DNA from: an uncultured Verrucomicrobiota bacterium
GTDB taxonomy: Bacteria > Verrucomicrobiota > Kiritimatiellia > RFP12 > UBA1067
Assembly (NCBI GenBank): GCA_946543025.1
Contig: CAMNLN010000069.1
Location: 1-13,723, forward strand
Direction of reading: 5' to 3'
Length of the DNA stretch: 13,723 nt
Shown here: in pieces, positions 7,389 to 13,632 of the stretch
How positions within the stretch are numbered: the stretch's first letter is position 1
Layout of the letters: the number at the start of each line of letters is the position of its first letter
Program-made: the position numbers and the translations under genes
The notes under the pieces: generated by a model
Databases searched by the model: none
What the model was told of the DNA's origin: nothing
What the model saw: only the letters and a program-made list of their open reading frames with translations

Positions 7389-8174
7389 TTACCGCCGCAG
7401 AAGTCTGTATCCCCAATATCCGATCTCCTCCTTGAAGAGATATGAATTCGCGGAGAGCATGAAAGCGTCAGGCCAGATGTCCTTGAGAAGGAACGGCCGT
7501 CCCGCGTGTACCGTAGCCTCGTAATCCGCCGCCGCCGGGATGATCTCGAGGCTTGGCGCATAGCGCTTGTACATCAGCACCGACCTCCTCATGTGCCAGG
7601 CAGAAGTCACGAGCAAAACTTTGTTCTCCTCTTCTCCGTGTCCCTGCGCCTCTGCGTGAGTCCTTTCCTTCAGCAGCCTTTCCACGAACTTGGCGTTCTC
7701 CTCCGTGTTGCGCGCCTTGTCCTCGATTACGACGGCGCTTTCCGGCACACCGAGGTCAAGCAGCAAGGGCAACGTGCTTTCTCGCTCGCATACGCCCGAC
7801 GGAATGACGATCGGCGCCTTGCCGGCCTTGTACAGGCGCGCCGCGTGCCACACGCGGTCGGCCGCGCTCCACATCTCGGCGTAGGGATAGACGTTCGTGT
7901 TCGACCCCATACCGCCGCCCAGCAGCACGATGGCGTCGGCAACCGGCGCGTCCTCCGCCTTGACCACGGGCCACTCGCCCTCCAACAAGCCGCCTAGCCA
8001 GCGATACGTAATCGGCATGCTCCAGAACCAGCACCACGCCACGGAACCGATCAGCAGACCGAAGCCCGTCTTCCGCCAGTTGCGCCAAAGGCACAGCCCC
8101 CCGACAATTGCCAGCGCCAGGCCGATCACCAGCGGGTTGAGCAACCCGCCGACTATCTTATTGAGCAAATACAT
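7389..8174 (-). CDS. ElyC/YdcF-type DUF218 envelope protein
   Basis: A 261-residue inner-membrane protein with two predicted N-terminal membrane segments (about 8-29 and 36-53) and a DUF218 domain: AIVLLGGGMG at 81-90, a PSGV strand at 125-128, RNTEEN at 155-160 and LLVTSAWHMRRSV at 187-199. This order and length match E. coli ElyC, which affects undecaprenyl-phosphate-dependent envelope synthesis; that role is family knowledge and use here is inferred. The ATG at 8174 has GGGAGG six bases upstream; in-frame upstream starts at 8309 and 8219 would add a tail unlike the family. It sits among glycosyltransferases, consistent with a lipid-carrier-related role. Residues 172-182 appear to be an insert encoded by 9-bp units (separate entry), located between an RNTEEN-helix and the next beta strand. 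Confidence 0.82.
   Translation of the reverse strand: MYLLNKIVGGLLNPLVIGLALAIVGGLCLWRNWRKTGFGLLIGSVAWCWFWSMPITYRWLGGLLEGEWPVVKAEDAPVADAIVLLGGGMGSNTNVYPYAEMWSAADRVWHAARLYKAGKAPIVIPSGVCERESTLPLLLDLGVPESAVVIEDKARNTEENAKFVERLLKERTHAEAQGHGEEENKVLLVTSAWHMRRSVLMYKRYAPSLEIIPAAADYEATVHAGRPFLLKDIWPDAFMLSANSYLFKEEIGYWGYRLLRR
7632..7658 (-). repeat. Three 9-bp units of the CACGCAGAG type inside the ElyC-like gene
   Basis: Coding strand units are CACGCAGAG, GCGCAGGGA and CACGGAGAA, encoding HAE-AQG-HGE at residues 173-181. The string resembles the CACGCAGAGGCGCAGAG-type interspersed repeat that I recall from environmental bacterial genomes. The ElyC/YdcF family normally runs straight from the preceding helix to the LLVTSAWH strand, so the 27 bp look inserted. 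Confidence 0.6.
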
Positions 8175-8180
8175 GGTCAA

Positions 8181-8186
8181 CCTCCC
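8181..8186 (-). promoter_or_regulatory. Shine-Dalgarno of the ElyC-like gene
   Basis: GGGAGG on the coding strand, six bases before the ATG at 8174. It decides the start against longer in-frame readings to 8219 or 8309. Confidence 0.6.
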
Positions 8187-8252
8187 TGTAGGACAGAGGA
8201 CAAAGAACAACCGAGACATTGGCAAGTGTCCGAGCGTTGGCGATTGCGAGAA
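8187..8252. repeat. Degenerate short repeats in the gap before the ElyC-like gene
   Basis: Plus-strand 8212-8252 contains two approximate copies of a ~19-bp unit (CCGAGACATTGGCAAGTGT, then CCGAGCGTTGGCGATTGC). Just beside it, 8190-8206 has a GGACAGAGGACAAAG tract with an approximate 7-bp period. Copies are imperfect and few. Confidence 0.35.
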
Positions 8253-8370
8253 CCAATCCCCGCCCCAAGACGTTTGACCCGACCGCCAGCAACTTGTCCA
8301 CCACGGCATGCCCTATGCCGTCCTTTGCTCCCGTCACAACCGTACGGCAATCCATTCGCAACTCCTTGTT

Positions 8371-8409
8371 TTCAAACTCGCACGCTCTCAAACCTTCACG
8401 CCCTCAAAC
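8371..8409 (-). repeat. 16-bp tandem repeat spanning the phosphoglycosyl transferase stop codon
   Basis: On the coding strand the units are TTTGAGGGCGTGAAGG, TTTGAGAGCGTGCGAG and a partial TTTGAAAAC. The first unit encodes the last residues of the upstream protein (FEGVKV) and the TTTGA of the second supplies its TGA stop. An 11-bp match (GCGAGTTTGAA) to the end of this element occurs in inverted orientation at 13712-13722. Confidence 0.6.
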
Positions 8410-9062
8410 CCCTTCGGCAAATCGCCGAACATCCGTTCGGCCAATCGGCTCTTGGGGAACAGGATGACCCATGCCGTGAGAAAGATCAGCTTCCAGTCCG
8501 TCCAAAAGCCGACATGCTCCAGATACCACATCTCCAATGCGCCCTTGTACGGGGCAATGACCTTTGCGTAGCACTCGTCGGGCGGCAGCGCGGAGTTCGA
8601 GAGGATCGTCTCTTCATCGCGAAAGAATACCGACCCAATTCCCGTCAACCCCGGCTTCACCGAATAGATCCTTGCCTTCACCTCGTCGGGGTATGGCGCA
8701 AACGTCTTGTCCACCAACGGACGTGGACCGACGATCGACATGTCGCCGAGAAAGATGTTGAACAGCTGCGGCAGCTCGTTGATCTTCGTCTTCCGCAAAA
8801 AGCGTCCGAACGGCAACACACGCGGGTCGCCGCGCGTCGTGTGCAACCCTCCCGCCATGTTGGGAGAGTTGCGAAGCATCGTGGCGAACTTCAGTATCTT
8901 GAAGTGCTGGCAACGGTATCCGATCCGCTCCTGCCCGTAGAAGATGTCATGCTCGCCCGTGCACTTCAGGATGATCATCACTGGCACAAGCAACGGCGAC
9001 AAGACTAAAATCGCAAAGCCGGACAAAAGAATGTCCTGCAATCGTTTGACAAACCTGTACAT
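8388..9062 (-). CDS. Monotopic phosphoglycosyl transferase (bacterial sugar transferase, initiating enzyme)
   Basis: Predicted 224-residue membrane enzyme that would transfer a sugar phosphate from a UDP-sugar to undecaprenyl phosphate, starting the repeat unit. A re-entrant hydrophobic helix with the Ser-Pro kink lies at about 10-32 (ILVLSPLL), followed by ERIGYRCQHFKILKFATM at 45-62, FLRKTKINELPQL at 88-100, GDMSIVGPRPL at 106-116 and KPGLTGIGSV at 136-145. All are hallmarks of the PglC/WcaJ catalytic domain, here without the N-terminal extension of WcaJ/WbaP. The usual Asp-Glu catalytic dyad reads N95-E96. AAGGAG lies upstream and overlaps the stop of the reductase. Placement after a WbpV/WreQ-like reductase suggests a QuiNAc or similar 6-deoxy-N-acetylhexosamine donor. 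The final residues are encoded by a 16-bp repeat. Confidence 0.9.
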   Translation of the reverse strand: MYRFVKRLQDILLSGFAILVLSPLLVPVMIILKCTGEHDIFYGQERIGYRCQHFKILKFATMLRNSPNMAGGLHTTRGDPRVLPFGRFLRKTKINELPQLFNIFLGDMSIVGPRPLVDKTFAPYPDEVKARIYSVKPGLTGIGSVFFRDEETILSNSALPPDECYAKVIAPYKGALEMWYLEHVGFWTDWKLIFLTAWVILFPKSRLAERMFGDLPKGFEGVKV

Positions 9063-9075
9063 CGCGCAACTCCTT

Positions 9076-9939
9076 TTAAAAAGTCTTCAACGTCTCCCTT
9101 AGGCCGTCCTCCGCCCTTATCGGCATGCTCGCCCAACTGAGGACCGACTTGATCTTTGAATTGTCCACAACCGAGTCCTCCGTCAACTTCCCCAGACGCT
9201 CGCTGTTGAGCGGCAACCGGCAGACATCGCCTATCTTCGCGACGAGCCGCATCAGACCCTTCGGAAGGCGCCAAAGGCGGGCCTTCTTCCCCCGTGATTC
9301 CGCAATGAGCTCGATAAGCCGATTCGTGCTCACCGGTTCGTCGTCGCACAACGGATAAATTCCTCTTGGGACACTCCCCTTGCACAACACCTCGACAACT
9401 GCGCACACGTTGCCGATGCTCGTGAAGCTCCGCTTGTTCTCGAACGCCGCGAGCGGCCAAGGGATTCCGCGCTTCACGACGGCAAAGAGCAGATTGAGGT
9501 TCCCCTTGTTCCCCGGACCGTGTATCATCGCCGGCTCAAGCACCACCGCCCTCCCGTCCAGCCACTTCTCCGCCTCGCGCTTGCTCTGCGCGTAGGGCGT
9601 GTCGCCATCCACCGCCTTGATGCTGGAGAAGTAGATGAACGTCTCAACCTTGTCGCCGCACGCCGTAAAGAGCTTCTGCGTAAGGCCCACGTTCACGTCG
9701 AAGTACACCCTGGGCTCGGTGACGTTCCTCGTGTCGTGCGCCTTGCCGGCGAGATGGACGACGGCATCGATGCCGGCCCAGTCTATCTTGCCAAGCTCGT
9801 CCCATGCGTAAAATGCCGCATAGGCATCCACATCGCCCTTTGCGAGATCCAGGGCGATGCACTCATGCCCCTTGGAGGCAAGGTACTTCGACAGATTCGT
9901 TCCGACAAACCCATACGCGCCAGAGATCAGTATCTTCAT
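9076..9939 (-). CDS. NDP-sugar epimerase/4-reductase, extended SDR (WbpV/WreQ-like)
   Basis: A 287-residue predicted NAD(P)-dependent enzyme. GAYGFVG at 7-13 is the GxxGxxG cofactor loop, VHLAGKAHD at 61-69 the second family motif, FSSIKAVDG at 104-112 gives the catalytic Ser and Y116-x3-K120 the Tyr-Lys pair. The VHLAGKAHD string and the short length are typical of WbpV/WreQ-type proteins, which reduce UDP-4-keto-6-deoxy-GlcNAc to UDP-QuiNAc. GalE-like epimerases are usually longer, so a reductase is preferred but not proven. It sits between the dehydratase that could supply its substrate and the transferase that could use its product. Its leader is a 39-bp gap filled with CGTGTAGAA-type repeats, and I see no clear Shine-Dalgarno. 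Confidence 0.82.
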   Translation of the reverse strand: MKILISGAYGFVGTNLSKYLASKGHECIALDLAKGDVDAYAAFYAWDELGKIDWAGIDAVVHLAGKAHDTRNVTEPRVYFDVNVGLTQKLFTACGDKVETFIYFSSIKAVDGDTPYAQSKREAEKWLDGRAVVLEPAMIHGPGNKGNLNLLFAVVKRGIPWPLAAFENKRSFTSIGNVCAVVEVLCKGSVPRGIYPLCDDEPVSTNRLIELIAESRGKKARLWRLPKGLMRLVAKIGDVCRLPLNSERLGKLTEDSVVDNSKIKSVLSWASMPIRAEDGLRETLKTF

Positions 9940-9950
9940 GTCAGCTTATC

Positions 9951-9977
9951 CGTGTAGAACGTGCAGAGCGTGCAGAG
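9951..9977. repeat. Three 9-bp units of the CGTGTAGAA type between dehydratase and reductase genes
   Basis: Plus-strand units are CGTGTAGAA, CGTGCAGAG and CGTGCAGAG, filling most of the 39-bp gap. They begin directly after the dehydratase stop and end about 11 bases before the reductase ATG. In gene direction they read in the opposite orientation to the copies inside capF and the GT4 gene. Confidence 0.75.
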
Positions 9978-9978
9978 A

Positions 9979-11238
9979 CTACATCCTGTTGTCAAGGCTC
10001 TTTCCCTTCTCGATGTGATGGAAATCCGGCAGGTAGTCCTTGAGCACCTCGACGACATCCGCCTTGGTCGCGCCCGGCTTGTCAAAAACCTCGCGCAAAT
10101 TCCTGAATATCGCCTCGACTTCCACGACCGACCTTTTCTTTGCGTTCTTCACCACGCCAAGGTTCACGAACGTCGTCTCGTCCTTCACGTCCGTATTCGT
10201 GTAGAATTCCTCGAACGTCTTCTCTCCGCTCGTGTCGCTTCCGAAGAACTCGCACGGATATCCATCATCCTCTCCATGTCCGTCACCCTTTTTGCCATCG
10301 TTGTGCCCTTCGTGGCAAAAAACCGTGATCGCCTTCTTCGCCTCTGCCGTAGACGAGCAGGATCTGCATCCGAGCCCCATGCACCCAAGCATGTCCTTTA
10401 CTACCGCGTCGAACGGGATCATGTCCTTGTCGGGATCGAGCTTGGGGTATACGATGTCCCCGCTCTTCGCCATCACGGACGCGAAGAGGCACAACTCGCC
10501 AGACTCAATCGGGCTCACGAAGAAGCGGCGGATGCCGAGCGGGCACGACAGGGGCTGCCGCTTCGCGATGCGGTTGAGCCAGCCGATCGGCAACGATCCG
10601 TTGGAGAACGCGACGTTGGCGAAGCGCGCCGTCACGATTGGCAGACGATCGGCGTACGCCATGATCGTCTCCTCCATCAGCTTCTTCGTCGCGCCCATCA
10701 CGTTCACCGGGTTTGCCGCCTTGTCGGTGGAGACGCAGAAGAAATGCTCAGGCGGCACCGAAAGCAACAAGTCGAGAAGCTTCTTCGCCATGAAGACGTT
10801 CGTCTCGCACATGGCCTCGATGGAATGCACGTCCCGCTCCGCGCGCACATGCTTGCGGGCGGCGAAGTTGGCCACTATGTTGAACGGCCCCTTCGTGCGA
10901 AAAAACTTCTCGAAGAGATTGCTTCCGAGGTCGATAGGCTCTGTGACGTACTCGTCAGGGACGTTGTAGCCGTCGCCCGCGCGCAGCTCGCGCGTAAGCT
11001 CCGTCAGCTGGTTCTCGTCGATGTCCACCACGTAGACGGCTGCCGGCGCGAAGCGACGCAGCGCGGCCTTCACGTAGTTGGAGCCGATCGTGCCTGCGCC
11101 GCCCACCACAAGCATCCGCTTGCCGTCGATGCGCCGGTGCAGCTCGTCGGCATGGCGCGCGAAATCCGCCGACAGCAACGACTCGGGCCGCCGCGTCATG
11201 TGCTTCCTCACAAACGCCTCTATGTCGAAATCAAGCAT
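9979..11238 (-). CDS. UDP-GlcNAc 4,6-dehydratase-type enzyme (Polysacc_synt_2 family)
   Basis: A 419-residue predicted cytoplasmic dehydratase forming a UDP-4-keto-6-deoxy-HexNAc. The Rossmann loop is GGAGTIG at 46-52, NFAARKHVRAERD follows at 124-136, and STDKAANPVNVMGATKK at 170-186 gives the T171-D172-K173 catalytic group with M181 where many SDRs have Tyr, as in FlaA1/PglF-type dehydratases. The ~40-residue N-terminal extension (FVRKHMTRRPES) and the C-terminal part (GSDTSGEKTFEEF, DFHHIEKGKSLDNRM) define a ~400-residue subfamily that I recognise from other polysaccharide loci. Whether it also inverts C5 (CapE/FnlA-like) cannot be judged. The start overlaps the WbuB-like stop by 8 bp with GGAGGGG upstream. 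Residues 309-326 look like a repeat-derived, His/Gly/Asp-rich insert. Confidence 0.87.
   Translation of the reverse strand: MLDFDIEAFVRKHMTRRPESLLSADFARHADELHRRIDGKRMLVVGGAGTIGSNYVKAALRRFAPAAVYVVDIDENQLTELTRELRAGDGYNVPDEYVTEPIDLGSNLFEKFFRTKGPFNIVANFAARKHVRAERDVHSIEAMCETNVFMAKKLLDLLLSVPPEHFFCVSTDKAANPVNVMGATKKLMEETIMAYADRLPIVTARFANVAFSNGSLPIGWLNRIAKRQPLSCPLGIRRFFVSPIESGELCLFASVMAKSGDIVYPKLDPDKDMIPFDAVVKDMLGCMGLGCRSCSSTAEAKKAITVFCHEGHNDGKKGDGHGEDDGYPCEFFGSDTSGEKTFEEFYTNTDVKDETTFVNLGVVKNAKKRSVVEVEAIFRNLREVFDKPGATKADVVEVLKDYLPDFHHIEKGKSLDNRM
10261..10314 (-). repeat. 54-bp in-frame insert of degenerate 9-bp units in the dehydratase gene
   Basis: The coding strand reads in 9-mers from CACGAAGGG and CACAACGAT through CATGGAGAG and GATGATGGA, encoding HEG-HND-GKK-GDG-HGE-DDG at residues 309-326. 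The opening resembles the CCACGAAGG-type interspersed repeat I recall from other genomes. The insert lies just before the conserved PCEFFGSDTSGEKTFEEF segment, where relatives (from memory) have only a short loop. Confidence 0.5.
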
Positions 11239-12463
11239 GATTCCCCTCCAACGCTTCTTTGCAAATCTCCTCGTACCTGCTGCTTACGGAAGCCCGGTCA
11301 AAGGCCCTCGTCACATGCTTCCAGCCGTTCTCCCCGTACGACGACAGCCGAGCCGGATCTCCCATAAGGTCGGCAACCGTCCGCGCGGCGGCGTCCAGGT
11401 CTTCATCAAGCAACACGCCTCCGCCGGACTCTCTCACGAAATCGGCCAGGTCGGAATCCCCTCGCGTCATCACCACAAGCGGCTTGCGGTAGCCAAGTAT
11501 GCGGTAGATCTTGCTGGGGATGCCGTCCGAGCACGCTGAAGCGTCCTGCCCAACGTAGAACAAGTCGCTAGCCGCGTAGATCTCCGGCATGCGGGAAATC
11601 GGCTGGTAATCCACGAACGTCACGTTTGGCAGGCCATCCGCCAGAGACTTAAGCCTCGCCGCGTCGCCGCCGCCCCCCACGAGCAACACCATAAGCGACG
11701 GGAGCCGGCGCGCGAGTTCGACCATCACGTCCAGACGTTGCGGAATGCCCATGTTTCCAGCGTAGGTCAGGACAAACTTCCCGCCCAGCCCATGCTCGGC
11801 GGCGAACGCGTTGTCGCGGGGGCAAGTCACGACATCGGAAAGGTCGACGAAGTTCGGCACGAGACGCACCTTCTCCGGGCTCGTGCGCGTCGCGATCTTG
11901 TCGCACATCGTCTTTGTAATGGATGTCACCCGCACCGCCTTTCGGTAGATCAGCCGCTCCAGCCAGCCGAAGAAACGGATCAGGAGCTTGTTTTTCATGA
12001 CGCCTAGATTGACCGCGATGTCTGGATAGATCTCCTGAACGTTGTAGATGTACCTTGCGCGACGGATCGCCGCGATCGCCCATGCGTTCAGTCCGATCGT
12101 CAGCGGCGGCGAAGGCGCAATCACCACGTCCGGCTTGAACCGGATGAACCAGCCGAGCAGCGTGGCGAGGATATGGAAGTTTATCCAGGAGAGGATGCGC
12201 AGGGGCGGCCATATGCCCTTGTTCGGCATGAGGACGTGATATACCGGAATGCCGGCGTACTCGCTGCGCCGCACCAGCCGGCCCATCCAGTTCCGAAGCG
12301 GCTGCCTCGTCTCCATGCTCGCGTCGCGATGGAAATGCGGCGTCGTCGTGATGACGCGGAGCTTATGCCCCGCTCGCTGGAGATCCTCGGCGATGCCGGC
12401 CCAGATCTGGGCGGTTGAGACGTTGTCGGGACTGAAGATAAGGCTCAGTACAAGGATGTTCAT
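11231..12463 (-). CDS. wbuB: GT4 glycosyltransferase, WbuB-like (putative L-FucNAc transferase)
   Basis: A 410-residue predicted GT-B enzyme. It opens MNILVLSLIFSPDNVSTAQI, matching the WbuB-type N terminus with its Pro-rich first loop; TTTPHFHR at about 40-47, VIAPSPPLTIG near 113-123 and YNVQEIYPDIAVNLG near 139-153 are subgroup features, and FVLTYAGNMGIPQRLD and DGIPSKIYRILGYRKP are the donor-domain motifs. WbuB-type enzymes are linked to L-FucNAc transfer, and the gene directly follows capF, which supports that donor; this is context inference. The ATG at 12463 overlaps the capF stop as ATGA. A longer reading to 12517 adds 18 residues inside capF and is unlikely. It probably adds the second sugar to the lipid-linked primer. 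Confidence 0.87.
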   Translation of the reverse strand: MNILVLSLIFSPDNVSTAQIWAGIAEDLQRAGHKLRVITTTPHFHRDASMETRQPLRNWMGRLVRRSEYAGIPVYHVLMPNKGIWPPLRILSWINFHILATLLGWFIRFKPDVVIAPSPPLTIGLNAWAIAAIRRARYIYNVQEIYPDIAVNLGVMKNKLLIRFFGWLERLIYRKAVRVTSITKTMCDKIATRTSPEKVRLVPNFVDLSDVVTCPRDNAFAAEHGLGGKFVLTYAGNMGIPQRLDVMVELARRLPSLMVLLVGGGGDAARLKSLADGLPNVTFVDYQPISRMPEIYAASDLFYVGQDASACSDGIPSKIYRILGYRKPLVVMTRGDSDLADFVRESGGGVLLDEDLDAAARTVADLMGDPARLSSYGENGWKHVTRAFDRASVSSRYEEICKEALEGNHA

Positions 12464-13632
12464 ACGTCCTGCCTGAACGTGTCGGGATTGACGGGATCGA
12501 ACACCTCGTTCGCCCACATGAGCGTCACCATGTCATCGGTGCCGAGATTCTCGATGTTGTGGGTGTAGCCCGGCGGGATACGCACCACCTCCAGCTTGGT
12601 GCCGCTGACGCGATATTCGATCACCCGCCCGTCTGGCTCGTCCATCTTCCTAAACCGGATCACGCCCTCTCCGCTCACCACGAGGAACTTCTCGTGCTTC
12701 GTGTGGTGCCAGTGCTGTCCCTTCACGATGCCCGGCTTCGAGACGTTCACGCTCACTTGTCCGCGCTCTGCCGAGTGCAGGGCCTCGGTGAAACTGCCGC
12801 GGGCATCGCAATGCATCGTGAGCGGATAGGCGAATTTCTCCTCCGGCAGAGCGGCAAGGTAGGTGGCATAAAGCTTCTTGGAGAAACCGTCCGCCTGATC
12901 CGGCACCATGAGCGTCCGCGGCTCGTCGTGGAAGCTCCGTATCAGCCCCACAATTTCCCCCAACGTCCGCGTGTAGCTCGGCTCCACAGAGTAATGATTA
13001 CGGGCAGTCGCATTTACCCCCATCTCTTCTGCACGATCTACACGGTCTACACGGTTCTCCACCCTCCGCCCCCCTGCACAACCTACATGGTGTATAAAAC
13101 TCTTCACCACATCATCGACATACACCAATGTCACCGTCGCCTCTGGGTCGCGCACCATGATCGGCAGGTCGCGGGCGATATTATGGCACCAAGTTGCCAC
13201 CGCGCTGTTGTAGTTCGGACGGCACCACTTCCCGAAAACATTGGCAAGACGGTAGACATAGACTGAAGCACCGGTTTTCTCGCCATACGCCCTTACCGCC
13301 TCCTCGGCGGCCGCCTTGCTCCTGCCGTAGTCGTTGTCGAGCGCCGCCTGTATGCTGGAACTCAGGAGCACCGGCGGCGGATCCTTGCGGGTGGAGAGCC
13401 GTTCGAGGATGTCCTCCGTGAAGAGCGTGTTGCCGGTCTTGAACTCGGCAGGATCCTTCGGCCGGTTCACGCCCGCGAGGTGCATCACGAAGTCGCATGT
13501 TGCGAGGTATTCCTCAAGCTTCGGCCCGTCGCCAAGATCGTAGGGAAGGACTTCGACGTTTGGCATCTGTCGCAATGTCAAGCAAAGGTTCGATCCTACG
13601 AAGCCCTTAGCGCCTGTTATCAAAATTCTCAT
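12460..13632 (-). CDS. capF: CapF/FnlB-type bifunctional NDP-sugar reductase with C-terminal cupin
   Basis: A 390-residue predicted enzyme of UDP-L-FucNAc synthesis. The SDR half has GAKGFVG at 7-13, VMHLAGVNRPKD at 49-60, SSSIQAA at 91-97, Y102-x3-K106 and YVDDVV at 171-176. The cupin half has KGQHWHHTKHEKFLVVSG at 304-321 and PPGYTHNIENLG at 353-364, with the His cluster expected to bind metal. In S. aureus CapF, the cupin works on the CapE product and the SDR half makes the 6-deoxy-L-talose intermediate. The ATG at 13632 matches the family N terminus; there is no clear Shine-Dalgarno because a repeat reaches to the start. A 63-bp repeat insert encodes residues 183-203 between YVDDVVKSFI and the SVEPSYTRTLGE region. 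CapG/FnlC, the next enzyme, is not in the window. Confidence 0.93.
   Translation of the reverse strand: MRILITGAKGFVGSNLCLTLRQMPNVEVLPYDLGDGPKLEEYLATCDFVMHLAGVNRPKDPAEFKTGNTLFTEDILERLSTRKDPPPVLLSSSIQAALDNDYGRSKAAAEEAVRAYGEKTGASVYVYRLANVFGKWCRPNYNSAVATWCHNIARDLPIMVRDPEATVTLVYVDDVVKSFIHHVGCAGGRRVENRVDRVDRAEEMGVNATARNHYSVEPSYTRTLGEIVGLIRSFHDEPRTLMVPDQADGFSKKLYATYLAALPEEKFAYPLTMHCDARGSFTEALHSAERGQVSVNVSKPGIVKGQHWHHTKHEKFLVVSGEGVIRFRKMDEPDGRVIEYRVSGTKLEVVRIPPGYTHNIENLGTDDMVTLMWANEVFDPVNPDTFRQDV
13024..13086 (-). repeat. 63-bp in-frame insert of seven 9-bp units in capF
   Basis: On the coding strand the insert divides into seven 9-mers, in codon phase GTAGGTTGT through GTAGATCGT; in unit phase it includes two exact CCGTGTAGA copies and one TCGTGCAGA. 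It encodes residues 183-203, including NRVDRVDRAEE. CapF relatives go from YVDDVV plus a short helix directly to the (S)VEPxYxxTLGE segment, so the block looks inserted. The unit is the same as in the capF leader, in opposite orientation. Confidence 0.75.

Larger units (their letters stand above)
8158..8355 (-). pseudogene. Short-chain dehydrogenase remnant (N-terminal fragment, 65 residues)
   Basis: The ATG at 8355 has AAGGAG about eight bases upstream. The first ~31 residues (beginning MDCRTVVTGAKDGIG) carry TGAKDGIG, the TGxxxGIG cofactor loop of classical short-chain dehydrogenases, followed by a fitting helix and a strand (VGSNVLG). Similarity stops after that: the rest reads through low-information, partly repetitive DNA (8190-8260) and ends 17 bp inside the ElyC-like gene. 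Full SDRs have about 250 residues with a YxxxK motif that is absent here. I read this as a truncated gene that kept its start signal; a real small protein is less likely. It may still be translated and could couple translation into the ElyC-like gene. Confidence 0.5.

Noticed and set aside
8175..8309. N-terminal extension of the ElyC-like gene
   Set aside because: The added 45 residues are Trp-rich, unlike the family, overlap the SDR remnant, and a good Shine-Dalgarno sits before the ATG at 8174.
6387..9062. tRNA or other structured RNA genes in gaps
   Set aside because: The gaps are too short or repeat-filled, and no cloverleaf or conserved loop sequence was found by eye.
9961..11367. 468-residue open frame on the plus strand opposite the dehydratase
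   Set aside because: It is antisense to a clearly recognised gene, rich in Arg/His/Leu with no family motif. It is a typical shadow frame in GC-rich coding DNA.
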